DNA of 64,000 nucleotides from DASQZK01 sp963809925. GTDB lineage: Bacteria; Bacteroidota; Bacteroidia; Bacteroidales; GCA-2748055. The translations under genes were made by a program, and so were the position numbers. The DNA is taken from NCBI GenBank assembly GCA_963809925.1, contig CAWELH010000010.1, positions 535,932 through 599,931 on the forward strand. Direction: 5' to 3'. This document shows, one piece after another, positions 54,554 through 63,993 of the stretch (positions within the stretch are counted from its first letter, which is position 1; each line of letters opens with the position of its first letter). The notes beneath the pieces are model-generated. The model did not search any database, had not been told where the DNA came from, and saw nothing but the letters and a program-made list of their open reading frames with translations.

Positions 54554-57352
54554 CTACATATTTTTCAATGCGTCGGCTTTCTTGCGGGCATCTTCCATGA
54601 TAGTCCCGGCTTTTGTATCAGCGTCCTTCTTCAGTTTATCGGCTTGTTGCTGAGCCTTTTTCACGAGCTCATCCCCAGTTTTTTCAGCAGCTACTTTTTT
54701 AAGCGGATTGCTGCCGGCTTCCTTAATAAGCTGTTTTCTGCGCAGCTGGGCCTCGCCGACAAGATCGTTTCCGGCATCCACGGCTGATTTCTTAAGTTTA
54801 TCGGCTTGCTCCTGTGCATCTTTCATTATTTTATCAATCTCACCATTAACTTCCTTTTTTACATCTTCCTTCACCTTCTCAACTTCCTCTTTTACTCTTT
54901 CTTCCACAGCCTCGCGGATTTCCTGTTTGGCTTTTTGCATGTTTTCTTTCACAGCCAGTCCGACTTTTGGATCAGAGAAGGTCCCGGTAATCTTTGCCTG
55001 AATGTTCACGTTTTCACCCGGATTAATATCAAAGCCTTTTGACCGTGCCTGAGAAGTAAGATTTTCCAGAAGATCGTTGGCTGTGCTCCCAAACTCATTG
55101 CGTGGAATACTAAACTGCATCAGATAGTTAATACTCTGATCAAGACCCTGGTCTCCGCCGATGGTAACTTTGGTTGCCCCAAGTTTTGTATCGAACGGAT
55201 CGACGAATACTCTTCCGTCTCTGATCACAAAGGAGAGGTTCACATCATCAAAGGAAGGATTTCTAAACCTGTCATTTTTAAGCGCATCGGCCACCTTGTC
55301 GAGCGTTTTGTTATTTATGATTTCCACGTGATTAGTTTTCAGTACACCCTTTCCATTGATGCTATTCATCAGTGGGTTCATGGCAGAGTCGAGAATGCTT
55401 GAAAACTGAAGTTTTGTACTAAACTTTCCGCGGCACATTTCAGCCACAGGGGCGAGTTTTTCTATTGTATTAAATGCCTTAAAGGCAGAGGGGAAATCGA
55501 TGTTATTCATCGTCATATCAAGATCAACAAGTGGAGTTGCTACTTCCTGTGTGTTATAGTCCCCGCTCATTATCATATCGCCGCCGAGAAGCTGCATCGA
55601 CAAGTTATCCATCTGCATAATACCGTTGCGGACAGTCACATTACCTGTAAGATTCGTGATTTCAAGTTCATCATAAAGAACCTTTTTCAGGCTGGCGGAC
55701 ATGGTAAAATCCACGTTCTTCGGCACTTCAAACACGGTGAGAACGGAAGTATCTTCATCTGCAGTCACAACGTTTTCTTCATCCGATGCCATCAATGCAT
55801 TCAGATCCAGGAATTGGGAACTCACAGACAGTGATCCTTTGATGGTTTCATCCCTGAGAACGTAAGGAAGAAAATTTTCCAGCTTTCCATTTATATGCAA
55901 GTCGCTTTCACCAATACCGGCATCGAAACTTTCGAGAATAACGTATTCAGGTGAAAAAACAAGCCGGCTCTTTTGGATTTTCACACCTTCCGGTATATCG
56001 GCACCAGTTACTTCCAGATCGCGAACTTCGAGAGCACCTTCTGCCTGGAAAGCCTCATAATTTTCATTTTCGATGTCCGACATCTTTCCCATCATTTTCA
56101 TATCAGCAGTAATGATGCCCTTCAGGCTCATATCCTCAAGAGGTATGACATCTGCCAGGGTGGAAAGGTCAAGTTTTCCATTGATGGCGCCATTCATTTG
56201 CATATCGGAGAAGGGAGTAATAACATGGAAATTCATATCCACAGGGTTCCCTGCCATCTCGATATGGAAGCGGTCAAGATCCACCGTCGTATTGTCTTCA
56301 TTCACTCCATCATAAAAAATCCTAAGTTTCATCTGGATGTTGTCCGCCGATTTTGGCAGATCGGGGTATGCAAAATGTCCGTCATTTACCTCCATGTTCA
56401 TGAAAATTGCCGGCATAGCGGTTTCGGTGACTTTGCCTTTTACCGTCCCCTCCAGCTTGAGGCTGCCTGAAGCCTTCATCTCGCTGTAATCCTGCAAATA
56501 AACAGCAGGAATCATGGAAAGTACCGACTTGAAATCCGTGTCTTTTGTAAAATACTTTATATCCACATCGTAAACAGTATCGGAGGGCATACCGAAAAAT
56601 CCGTCCATACCCAGAACAAGACCGTTTACCCTGATCTCATTTTCGTTAAACGTGAATTTATAATTATCTAGGTCTGCTCCAATTATTGCTTTCATATCGA
56701 GGGAAGCCCGGTTCAGATATCTTATACCATCATAGTTTACGGTCAGACTTTCAGCATTTGAATTCAGATCCATATCTGTAATACTCTCAGAGAAATTCCC
56801 GGCAAGCCACATATTGAAGTTTTCAATGGCTACATCCATGTTAAGACTTTGATCGGTGTAATGGATACTGGCATTGTTAACCAGGAATTTTTTCAGGTTA
56901 ATCTCATAATCCATGGCTGTTGTGTCGGCCGGTTCTTCAATGGCGACCGAATCGGAAGATGGATACGTTATGTCCCAGTTGACCGAACCATCTTTCAGTG
57001 CAATTGCACGAACCACTGGCTTGTCCAGGATGATGGATTTCACATTAATTTTACCGGAGAAAATTGAAATCAGATCAAGTCTCGTGGTAAACCTGTCGAA
57101 GGCCATCAGCGTATCGCCCCTGAACTGCTCAATACCAATGACAGAAACATCCTTCAGCGAAACCTCCAGGTCGGGAAAGCCTTTGAATAAAGAAACGGTA
57201 ACGTCAGACCAATCGACGGTGGCCTTAACATTTTTGTTGACCTCTTCCTTGGCGAAGCGCATGATTTCTCCTTTGAAGAATAGCGGAATCGTAAGAATAA
57301 CGACAAATAATACCAGCAAAATGATAAATAGGATCCTGAATATTTTTTTCAT
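54554..57352 (-). CDS. AsmA-like outer-membrane-assembly/lipid-transport protein
   Basis: A 932-residue protein with an N-terminal membrane helix (KIFRILFIILLVLFVVILTIP) and an AsmA-like chain of repeated beta-strands, with typical phrases such as EGALEVRDLEVTGADIPEG, MNMEVNDGHF and GGDMIMSGDYNTQ. The last 180 residues are a long Lys/Glu/Ala coiled coil (KKDADTKAGTIMEDARKKAD), which is unusual for the family. AsmA-like proteins are thought to bridge the periplasm and carry phospholipids. It is a single gene, divergent from the ResB-like gene. Confidence 0.88.
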   Translation of the reverse strand: MKKIFRILFIILLVLFVVILTIPLFFKGEIMRFAKEEVNKNVKATVDWSDVTVSLFKGFPDLEVSLKDVSVIGIEQFRGDTLMAFDRFTTRLDLISIFSGKINVKSIILDKPVVRAIALKDGSVNWDITYPSSDSVAIEEPADTTAMDYEINLKKFLVNNASIHYTDQSLNMDVAIENFNMWLAGNFSESITDMDLNSNAESLTVNYDGIRYLNRASLDMKAIIGADLDNYKFTFNENEIRVNGLVLGMDGFFGMPSDTVYDVDIKYFTKDTDFKSVLSMIPAVYLQDYSEMKASGSLKLEGTVKGKVTETAMPAIFMNMEVNDGHFAYPDLPKSADNIQMKLRIFYDGVNEDNTTVDLDRFHIEMAGNPVDMNFHVITPFSDMQMNGAINGKLDLSTLADVIPLEDMSLKGIITADMKMMGKMSDIENENYEAFQAEGALEVRDLEVTGADIPEGVKIQKSRLVFSPEYVILESFDAGIGESDLHINGKLENFLPYVLRDETIKGSLSVSSQFLDLNALMASDEENVVTADEDTSVLTVFEVPKNVDFTMSASLKKVLYDELEITNLTGNVTVRNGIMQMDNLSMQLLGGDMIMSGDYNTQEVATPLVDLDMTMNNIDFPSAFKAFNTIEKLAPVAEMCRGKFSTKLQFSSILDSAMNPLMNSINGKGVLKTNHVEIINNKTLDKVADALKNDRFRNPSFDDVNLSFVIRDGRVFVDPFDTKLGATKVTIGGDQGLDQSINYLMQFSIPRNEFGSTANDLLENLTSQARSKGFDINPGENVNIQAKITGTFSDPKVGLAVKENMQKAKQEIREAVEERVKEEVEKVKEDVKKEVNGEIDKIMKDAQEQADKLKKSAVDAGNDLVGEAQLRRKQLIKEAGSNPLKKVAAEKTGDELVKKAQQQADKLKKDADTKAGTIMEDARKKADALKNM

Positions 57353-57534
57353 ACGGGCTTAGATTTTTGCGAATACAAAAGTACAAATAAAATTCATCTT
57401 TGAATTACAACAGATATTACGAACCAATGTAATTTTTGTTTAGTGTTTCATATTAAGGCATTCATATTTTTTTATGAAGGAAAAAAGAAAAAATATTCTA
57501 AATTTGAGCACTCCACATAACGACATATAAAGTA

Positions 57535-58770
57535 ATGGCTCAAAGCACAGAAAAATCTTCACTGAGCGACTACCGGCAAGGGTTTTTGATTAGCCTGATA
57601 ATCATTGTGGTCGGTGCCGTCTTTGAATGGATTACAGGAGGAAAGGGTGTAGCATTGCCGTCCTGGCCGATGAACCTGTTTGTTGTTCTAAGTTTCGCGC
57701 TTATCCTCGTGTTCACACATTTCTATTACAGAGATATGCCCACGGTGAGATGGCTTTCAAGGGTTCCGGCCGCCGTCAGTTCCATTATTCTGTTCACACT
57801 TCTGACACTGATTATGGGATTGACGAAACAAAATAATCCAGAAGCCTCAGCTTTCATGAAAATTTCGGGGCTGGATCATGTTCGTTCCGGCTATGTTTTT
57901 CTGCTTTCGGGGCTTTATCTCCTTACCACACTTGGACTTGTGATCCTTAGACGGTTGACACCGATCAAATACCGGAATATTGGATTCACGTTGAATCACC
58001 TGGGGCTATGGATCATAGTGATGGCAGGCAGTCTCGGTTCAGGCGACCTCCAACGTCTCCAGGTTTATGTTAATGAAAACCAGTCGGTATGGTTTGGATA
58101 TAACACCAATGGACAACCCAGAAAGCTCCCGTTTACCATCACGCTTCTCGATTTTAGTATCACAGAGTTTCCGCCGAAACTTGCCTATGTTGAAACACCT
58201 TCGATGAGCTTTCCAAAAGATGTGGTCGATAATATGATTTTAATGGAAGACGGTTTGCAGACCACGATTTCCGGATGGGATATAACCGTGGAAAAGCTTT
58301 TAATATCGGCACACAAGGATAGTATTGGAAATTTTTACCCCTCTGATGATACGCTTTCGTATCCGGCTGCCAGGATCAAAGCGGTGACGAAGGATGGAAA
58401 CATCGTCAGGGAAGGCTGGATCTCCTCCGGAAATATTATGACACGCCCGGTATTATTGATGCTCGATAATAAGTATTCGCTGGCCATGGCAAAACCCGAA
58501 GCACGTGAATACAATTCGAAAATAGTGATCGATATGAGCGGTAAAAAGGACACCGCCACACTCATTGTCAACAAACCGGTAAATGTTGCCGGCTGGAATC
58601 TTTACCAGCTATCGTATGATGAACGTATGGGCCGGTGGTCGAAACTTAGCGTCATTGAGGCCATCAGAGATCCCTGGTTACCTCTTATTTATGTAGGAAT
58701 ATTCATGGTGATTGCCGGATCGCTATACCTGTTTACCATTGGTAAAACTCCAAAAGAAAATGAATCATGA
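57535..58770 (+). CDS. ResB-like cytochrome c maturation protein
   Basis: A 411-residue membrane protein of system II cytochrome c biogenesis, in which ResB and CcsA form the haem export and ligation complex. Four N-terminal membrane helices lie to about residue 180. A large periplasmic part follows, then one further helix at the C terminus (LPLIYVGIFMVIAGSLYLF). LNHLGLWIIVMAGSLGSGD is a ResB-type segment. Its stop overlaps the ccsA start by four bases. A -7-like box TAAATTTG lies at 57499-57506, about 29 bases before the ATG. Confidence 0.82.
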   Translation: MAQSTEKSSLSDYRQGFLISLIIIVVGAVFEWITGGKGVALPSWPMNLFVVLSFALILVFTHFYYRDMPTVRWLSRVPAAVSSIILFTLLTLIMGLTKQNNPEASAFMKISGLDHVRSGYVFLLSGLYLLTTLGLVILRRLTPIKYRNIGFTLNHLGLWIIVMAGSLGSGDLQRLQVYVNENQSVWFGYNTNGQPRKLPFTITLLDFSITEFPPKLAYVETPSMSFPKDVVDNMILMEDGLQTTISGWDITVEKLLISAHKDSIGNFYPSDDTLSYPAARIKAVTKDGNIVREGWISSGNIMTRPVLLMLDNKYSLAMAKPEAREYNSKIVIDMSGKKDTATLIVNKPVNVAGWNLYQLSYDERMGRWSKLSVIEAIRDPWLPLIYVGIFMVIAGSLYLFTIGKTPKENES

Positions 58771-59567
58771 ACTGGACTGATTTTCCATCCTACGCTTATC
58801 CGGCGGCTGCGTTATGGTTAGCTGGCGTCGTCTTTGTCTATGCAGGGATGAAAAGAAAAATACTGGAAGTGACCGGAATGATCATGGTATTCGCGGGACT
58901 CGTGATCATCGGACTGTTTATCACCAGGTTATGGATACACCTGGAAAGGCCTCCGATGAGGACAAAGGGAGAGACCAGGTTGTGGTACGGATTCTTCCTT
59001 CCTGCCATTGGCCTGCTTTTCTACCTTCGATGGAAATACAGGTGGTTTCTTGCTTATGCCATTTTTATGACCCTTATTTTCCTCATGATTAATCTAACGC
59101 ATCCTGAAACGTACGATAAAACATTGATGCCTGCTCTTCAGAGCCCGTGGTTTGTGCCCCACGTGGTAGTATATATGTTTGGCTATGCTCTGCTTGGTGT
59201 TTCTACACTTGTCGCGCTTTACGGACTGTACCAGCATTATTTTACGGTGTTTGACAAGAAGGTTCTTCTCCTGGCAGATAACCTGGTATACCTTGGTTTC
59301 GGATTTCTGACACTTGGTTTGCTATTCGGAGCACTATGGGCAAAACAGGCCTGGGGGCATTACTGGACATGGGATCCAAAGGAGACCTGGGCATTTCTTA
59401 CCTGGCTTGGTTACCTGATCTACATCCATCTGCGCTTCCAGCATCCTAAAAGGGTAAGCAGTTCACTGTGGGTTTTATCGCTGGCCTTCGTCGTATTGAT
59501 GATCGCCTGGTTCGGTATAAATTATCTGCCGTCGGCACAAAATAGTGTTCATGTTTATGCCGGTTAA
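58767..59567 (+). CDS. ccsA: CcsA-like cytochrome c assembly protein
   Basis: The partner of ResB in system II. The 266-residue product has about eight helices and the haem-handling WWD domain, seen here as WAKQAWGHYWTWDPKETWAFLTW, near residues 190-215. A conserved His in FVPHVVVYMFGYALLG fits the external haem ligand. It overlaps ResB by four bases. In many Bacteroidota this pair sits beside nrfA/nrfH nitrite reductase; here neither is present, so the client cytochrome is elsewhere. Confidence 0.88.
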   Translation: MNWTDFPSYAYPAAALWLAGVVFVYAGMKRKILEVTGMIMVFAGLVIIGLFITRLWIHLERPPMRTKGETRLWYGFFLPAIGLLFYLRWKYRWFLAYAIFMTLIFLMINLTHPETYDKTLMPALQSPWFVPHVVVYMFGYALLGVSTLVALYGLYQHYFTVFDKKVLLLADNLVYLGFGFLTLGLLFGALWAKQAWGHYWTWDPKETWAFLTWLGYLIYIHLRFQHPKRVSSSLWVLSLAFVVLMIAWFGINYLPSAQNSVHVYAG

Positions 59568-59569
59568 TG

Positions 59570-59599
59570 TTGAAAATGCAGGAAAATTATTTATTTTTG
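59570..59599 (+). promoter_or_regulatory. Promoter of tRNA-Arg
   Basis: TTG at 59570-59572 and TATTTTTG at 59592-59599 are 19 bases apart, a full match to the phylum promoter pattern. The start site should be near 59605, about 18 bases before the tRNA. It lies directly after the ccsA stop. Confidence 0.75.
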
Positions 59600-59622
59600 C
59601 AACGCCAATTAAGAAATTACAC

Positions 59623-59695
59623 GGACCTGTAGCTTAATGGATAGAGCATCTGGCTACGGACCAGAAGGTTGGGGGTTCGAGTCCCTTCAGGTTCA
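59623..59695 (+). tRNA. tRNA-Arg (anticodon ACG)
   Basis: A full cloverleaf is visible. The acceptor stem is GGACCTG with CAGGTTC (one G-T pair). The D arm is GCTT...GAGC, and the anticodon stem TCTGG-CCAGA encloses loop CTACGGA with anticodon ACG. The T loop is TTCGAGT. The discriminator base is A at 59695 and the 3' CCA is not encoded (the next bases are CCC). It is followed by a terminator hairpin. Confidence 0.95.
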
Positions 59696-59700
59696 CCCAA

Positions 59701-59742
59701 GCGGGGATTTTATCAATTTTGATAGAATTTCCGCTTTTTTAT
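59701..59742 (+). terminator. Terminator after tRNA-Arg
   Basis: GCGGGGATTTTATC (59701-59714) pairs with GATAGAATTTCCGC (59721-59734), allowing G-T pairs, and is followed by six T. It is an intrinsic terminator for the tRNA transcript. The 175 bases beyond it, up to 59917, contain nothing I can identify. Confidence 0.8.
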
Positions 59743-59917
59743 TTTCCAAACCCCTTGCCATTTACGAGATTGGGGGGAATAATGAAATAACTTTTGAAGC
59801 TCGATAATGGTCTTTTCCACGGTTTAACCCAGGGGGGCAACAAAGGATCATAATATGCACAAATATCAACCTAAAATACCTATGGAGTAGTTCAAACGAT
59901 ATGCCCATACCCATACG

Positions 59918-60559
59918 TTACTTTTTTTCTTCACCGAAAATCAGGTCATAGATTTCTTCAATTGTTTTACCCTTACTTTCAACAGAAAATTTAGCATGTT
60001 TCTCCTGAATAGGATAAAGAATTTGGGATACCAGTATTTTATCATCTTCTGTAATATCAGACAGCAAAATATCCCGGGCCACCGATGCTTTTCTAAAGCT
60101 TTGAAAAAGTGCTTCTTTGCCGGAATCCGACAGGGTCAGCAGTCGTGAGCGTTTGTCATTCGAATCTGTCCTTTGATAAATAAACCCTTTTTTAATCAAC
60201 CGGTTGATGATATCAGTACCTGTCGATATTTCGAGCATCGCATAATTAATGACATCCGTTTTTCTGCTTTCCCCCAAATTATTAAGCGCCGCGCAAATCA
60301 TCAGACTTTCAATTGAAGGCATAGGCGTTTCTTTCAGCGCAATGCGCATGTAAACCCAGAAAGCCAGGGTGGTCCGGCTGACGGTCATCATAAACTGCCC
60401 GTCGGTAGTTGTTGGGCTGGGAACATCAATTTGTGTAGGCTTGAAAGCAGTAACTTCCGGCTTTTTTAGATAATAGCGGCAAAAATCTTCAAATTTACTT
60501 TTGGGGTGAGCCTTATCGTATTCTACCCACTCTTGCAATATTTTTAGTACCTCTTCCAT
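59918..60559 (-). CDS. MarR-family transcriptional regulator
   Basis: A 213-residue winged-helix DNA-binding protein. Residues about 105-165 hold the recognition helix and wing (TDIINRLIKKGFIYQRTDSNDKRSRLLTLSDSGKEAL), typical of MarR proteins. The N-terminal 80 residues lack similarity to anything I recognise and could form the effector or dimer part. The gene is divergent from the SDR-hydrolase genes with 142 bases between them, so it is a plausible regulator of those genes. Confidence 0.85.
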   Translation of the reverse strand: MEEVLKILQEWVEYDKAHPKSKFEDFCRYYLKKPEVTAFKPTQIDVPSPTTTDGQFMMTVSRTTLAFWVYMRIALKETPMPSIESLMICAALNNLGESRKTDVINYAMLEISTGTDIINRLIKKGFIYQRTDSNDKRSRLLTLSDSGKEALFQSFRKASVARDILLSDITEDDKILVSQILYPIQEKHAKFSVESKGKTIEEIYDLIFGEEKK

Positions 60560-60701
60560 CCGGGTAAAAGTTTGTTAAAAACCGCAAATTATAAAAACCT
60601 TTTCGATTTGCTATTGTATTAATTTATATTTAATGACGAAATCGTAGTAAAATTAATAATTTTATTTCGAATGCATTTTAAATAAAATCGACTTTTCAGT
60701 T

Positions 60702-61517
60702 ATGGAGAATAAAATAATACTCATAACAGGAACATCCACGGGCATCGGAAAAGCAACAGCGAAATACTTTGCCGATAAGGGATGGAAAGTGGCCGCCACA
60801 GTGCGTAAAAAAGAGGATTTCTTTTTTCCAGGTGACCAACCCCATGCCAGGCATTTTCTGCTTGACGTTTCAGAAGAGGAACAATCTAAAAAAGTAGTGG
60901 AAGATGTGATTGAAACTTTTGGTGGATTAGACGTTTTAGTCAACAATGCAGGAGTAGCAGTTTTTGGCGCATTCGAGGAGAACAGCCCGCAAAGTGTTGA
61001 AGACCAGTTTGAGGCAAATCTGTTTGGCCCGATGCGATTGACACGTTGTGTGTTGCCGTATTTCCGGAAAAACAGAAACGGAATAATCATTACAGTCTCT
61101 ACGATGGGCGCAAGGACCGGCGTTCCCTTTTACAGTGTTCATTCGGCTACAAAATTTGCCGTTGAAGGATTTTTCGAGTCCATTCGTTTTGAACTCTCCC
61201 CGTTTCATATAAGAGTGAAACTCATCGAACCCGGTTCATACCAAACCAACATTTCTATCAATGGAAACAAATACAACAAAATACCTGTTGGCGACGATTA
61301 CCTTCCCTTTCACGAAAAACAAGCTGAAATGCTAAGAAAATACGAACACCGTGGCAACCCGGTTGAAGTAGCAAAAGCTATTTGGCAGGCTGCTACCGAT
61401 AATACCATGAAATTACGTTACGTAGTTGGTCAGGACGCCCTTCAAATGGAGAGGATGAAAAGGGAAATGAGCGATGAACAGCTCTTTGAATTAATGGGCA
61501 GAAATTTTATTGAATAG
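60702..61517 (+). CDS. SDR-family oxidoreductase with altered catalytic tyrosine
   Basis: A 271-residue classical short-chain dehydrogenase. The NAD(P)-binding motif is TGTSTGIGKA at 10-19 and NNAGVAVFG follows at 81-89. The active-site Ser133 and Lys151 are in place, but the Tyr expected four residues before Lys (YxxxK) is His147 (SVHSATKFAVEG). Either the protein has a different mechanism or no activity, or there is a base error (CAT for TAT). It precedes the hydrolase by 15 bases, probably as one operon divergent from the MarR regulator. Confidence 0.85.
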   Translation: MENKIILITGTSTGIGKATAKYFADKGWKVAATVRKKEDFFFPGDQPHARHFLLDVSEEEQSKKVVEDVIETFGGLDVLVNNAGVAVFGAFEENSPQSVEDQFEANLFGPMRLTRCVLPYFRKNRNGIIITVSTMGARTGVPFYSVHSATKFAVEGFFESIRFELSPFHIRVKLIEPGSYQTNISINGNKYNKIPVGDDYLPFHEKQAEMLRKYEHRGNPVEVAKAIWQAATDNTMKLRYVVGQDALQMERMKREMSDEQLFELMGRNFIE

Positions 61518-61532
61518 TAAAAAAACAAAATT

Positions 61533-62525
61533 ATGAGAGAACATAAAACAGAAACTATCGATACCATAGAAATACATCATCGCTATCCAACGGTGAGTGG
61601 TATTCGTTATCATTATGCCGAAGCCGGAAAGGGGCCGCTGGTTTTAATGGTACATGGCGCTTTTGAACTTTGGTATTCCTGGCGCCTACAGCTTAAAGCT
61701 TTGGCAGATGCTGGTTATCACGCAGTTGCGCCTGATTTGAGGGGAATGGGCGAAACTGAAGTCACACCCAATGTCAGGGACTACAGCTTATTTCAACATG
61801 CAAAGGATTTGAAAGTATTAATTGACCAGTTAGGTGTCAAAGAAGCAGTTATAATGGGCCATGACTGGGGTGCCAATCTTACCTGGTTAATGCCGTTGCT
61901 TTATCCTGAAACAGTAAAAGCAGTTATCGTGTTGAGCATACCGTTTTATCCAGAACCCAGAGACCCTGAAGAAATGAAAAACTTTTTTAAAGACAAGTTC
62001 AGTTTTATGGGATATTTTCAAAAACCGGGCGCAGCAGAAGCTGAATTTGAAGAAGACCCTCAACGTTTTTACCGGCTTTTTCTTTACGGGTTTTCCGGCG
62101 ATGCACCGGCGAACACAGTAAATAATCTGTTCGCCAATAAACCGGCTGGCGCCAAACTTTTGGATGGTTTCCCTGAGCCCGAAAAACTTCCTTCCTGGCT
62201 TTCACAGGAAGATATTGATTATTATGCAAATGCCTACAAAAAAACGGGTTTGACAGGGACATTAAATTTCTACCGGAATGTGGAAGAAGACTATCCATTG
62301 TTAAAGGAAGCATATCAAAATAAAATAAATCAACCGGTGCTTTTTATCGGCGGTGGTGAAGAGGCTGCAGTAAAATACGGAGATATGGAAGCGATGGAAA
62401 ATTCGTTGCCAAATCTTCGAAAGGCCATTGTTCTGCCAAATTGCGGCCATTATGTGCAACAGGAGCATACCGGGGAAGTGAATACTGCAATTATCGGTTT
62501 TTTGGATAATGTAACAGGGTTGTAA
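61533..62525 (+). CDS. Alpha/beta hydrolase, epoxide-hydrolase/haloalkane-dehalogenase-like
   Basis: A 330-residue alpha/beta-hydrolase-fold enzyme. Oxyanion segment HGAFELW is at 41-47, the nucleophile elbow reads GHDWGAN with Asp111 as nucleophile, and the late histidine is in NCGHYVQQEH near residue 307. An Asp nucleophile and the HGxxE pattern fit soluble epoxide hydrolases. The substrate is unknown. It is followed by the first of three broken genes, so the transcript may continue to the right. Confidence 0.88.
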   Translation: MREHKTETIDTIEIHHRYPTVSGIRYHYAEAGKGPLVLMVHGAFELWYSWRLQLKALADAGYHAVAPDLRGMGETEVTPNVRDYSLFQHAKDLKVLIDQLGVKEAVIMGHDWGANLTWLMPLLYPETVKAVIVLSIPFYPEPRDPEEMKNFFKDKFSFMGYFQKPGAAEAEFEEDPQRFYRLFLYGFSGDAPANTVNNLFANKPAGAKLLDGFPEPEKLPSWLSQEDIDYYANAYKKTGLTGTLNFYRNVEEDYPLLKEAYQNKINQPVLFIGGGEEAAVKYGDMEAMENSLPNLRKAIVLPNCGHYVQQEHTGEVNTAIIGFLDNVTGL

Positions 62526-62562
62526 GAAATAATAAGACGGAAAATAATTAAAAAGAAAAGTC

Positions 62563-62965
62563 ATGAAAAAGAAAACAGAATTGCCGGGCCTAATCGGGGA
62601 TTGGGCCAGCGCGAAGAATCATCGAACACCAGACAGCTGGAGAATTTATTAACTGACGATTTTTCGGGGATTGGCCTCCGGGGTTCGTGTTGGACAAGTC
62701 GCGATGGGTGCACCGGTTTTCAGGTCGTTTTAATTATCGATGCTGGATATACAGGATGTCGATTTAAAAATCCACAAAAATGTTGCGGTAGTTGTCGCCC
62801 GCCAGAAACAGAAAGCGATATACCAAGGCCATCCTTCCGATGGAGAATTCAGAATGTCGCAAACCTGGCTTCGGGAAAATGCATTCGCACATGGCCAATT
62901 TACAGCTAAGCACCATCGATGCCAATATTCCCGGACAACCCCACAATGATAACTCCCTGCGATGA
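62563..62965 (+). pseudogene. SnoaL/DUF4440-like protein gene with at least four frameshifts
   Basis: The ATG at 62563 opens MKKKTELPGLIGDWASA. The next parts of a DUF4440-like protein are found in successive frames: LENLLTDDFSGIG, then FVLDKSRWVHRF, then DIQDVDLKIHKNVAVVVAR to FRMSQTWLREN, then ANLQLSTIDANIPGQPH. The final TGA (62963-62965) overlaps the ATG of the next gene. Most breaks fall in short homopolymer runs (for example GG and TT), so they may be sequencing errors rather than decay. The intact protein would have been about 130 residues, a small alpha+beta-barrel enzyme or binding protein. Confidence 0.75.
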
Positions 62966-63443
62966 AACAGGTAATATATGAAACGGCCGAATTGCTGCAT
63001 ATCCTTGGTTTTGTGACTGCTATTGGCGTTACATTAACCACATGGCTGGCATACACCCAGTTTTGGAAATTGTATGAAACCAATGTGCAGCAGGCAAAGA
63101 CCGGATTCAGGGCGATTATGCGATTGCAGGTAGCCGGAACAATAGGATTAATGACAGTGATTGTAGCTGGAATATGCATGCTTGCAATTTCAAAATGGAC
63201 ATTTATTTCGCTCTTGTGGTTTCAAATCAAACTGGGTCTTATCATCCTGACTTTTTTGTTAACGGATTTACATTAGGCAGAACGACTGTCCTTAAACTAC
63301 AGGATTTTATCAGCCAGCAACCAAACTCTTACTTTACCGAAGCTGAGACAAACAAATTAAAAAACCGCATTAATACTTTCCTGGTGGTGCAACTGGCGAT
63401 TTATGCAACAATAATAATTATAAGTGTTTTCCGGCCAGGATAA
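62962..63443 (+). pseudogene. Four-helix membrane protein gene with one frameshift
   Basis: The frame from 62962 encodes MKQVIYETAELLHILGFVTA and three membrane helices, and ends at 63276 after LILTFLLTDLH. The following frame (63174-63443) continues as FVNGFTLGRTTVLKLQDFISQQ to a fourth helix and the stop at 63443. One extra T in the six-T run at 63252-63257 would join them into a protein of about 160 residues. The family is unknown to me. The start overlaps the preceding gene's stop by four bases. Confidence 0.7.
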
Positions 63444-63574
63444 ACCTGCATATTAAGATTTGCCGCAAAATACCCTTAGGTTTGACGCGAATGCACATCC
63501 TGTAAATCAGGTTATTGACCTAAATTTGAAGAAGTGATTATTATTCAATCTTATTATACTTAAAATATGAATTT

Positions 63575-63993
63575 ATGGAAACACAGGTATTTATCAATTT
63601 AGCAGTAAAAGACGTTGTACAATCCATGGATTTTTACACCCGGTTAGGGTTTACAAACAATCCGGAGTTTTCCGACGAAACCGGTAAATGTATGGTGTGG
63701 AGCGAACACATTTTTGTAATGCTATTGACTCATGATAAGTTTAAAGGCTTTGCCAGCAAACCAATTGCAGACACAAAAAGCAATATTGCAGCGCTATTTT
63801 CGCTATATTTCGAAAACCTTGAAAAAGTGAATGAAATTGTAAATAAAGGCCTCGGAGACAGGAGGTTCGGAACCCATGCCTTTTCGAGGACTATGGTTTT
63901 ATGCAGAAAAGAAATATAGAAGATTACGACGGGTATACCTGGGAAATTTTTTGTATGGATATGAGCAAATTTCCTCCTGTAGAACAGGCGTAA
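63575..63993 (+). pseudogene. Glyoxalase/VOC-family protein gene with two frameshifts
   Basis: The frame from 63575 encodes a typical VOC domain start, FINLAVKDVVQSMDFYTRLGF, and a central WSEHIFVMLLTHDKF. After NEIVNKGL the expected TGGSEPMPF and DYGFMQKRNIEDYDGYTWEI follow in two other frames, ending at TAA 63991-63993. One extra base each near 63853 (GG) and 63881 (TTTT) would explain both breaks. The intact protein would be about 137 residues. A metal-dependent lyase or binding protein is possible; activity cannot be inferred. Confidence 0.72.

Noticed and set aside
62601..62909. 102-residue ORF as a stand-alone gene
   Set aside because: Only its first part matches the DUF4440-like protein; the rest is a shifted frame of the same broken gene.
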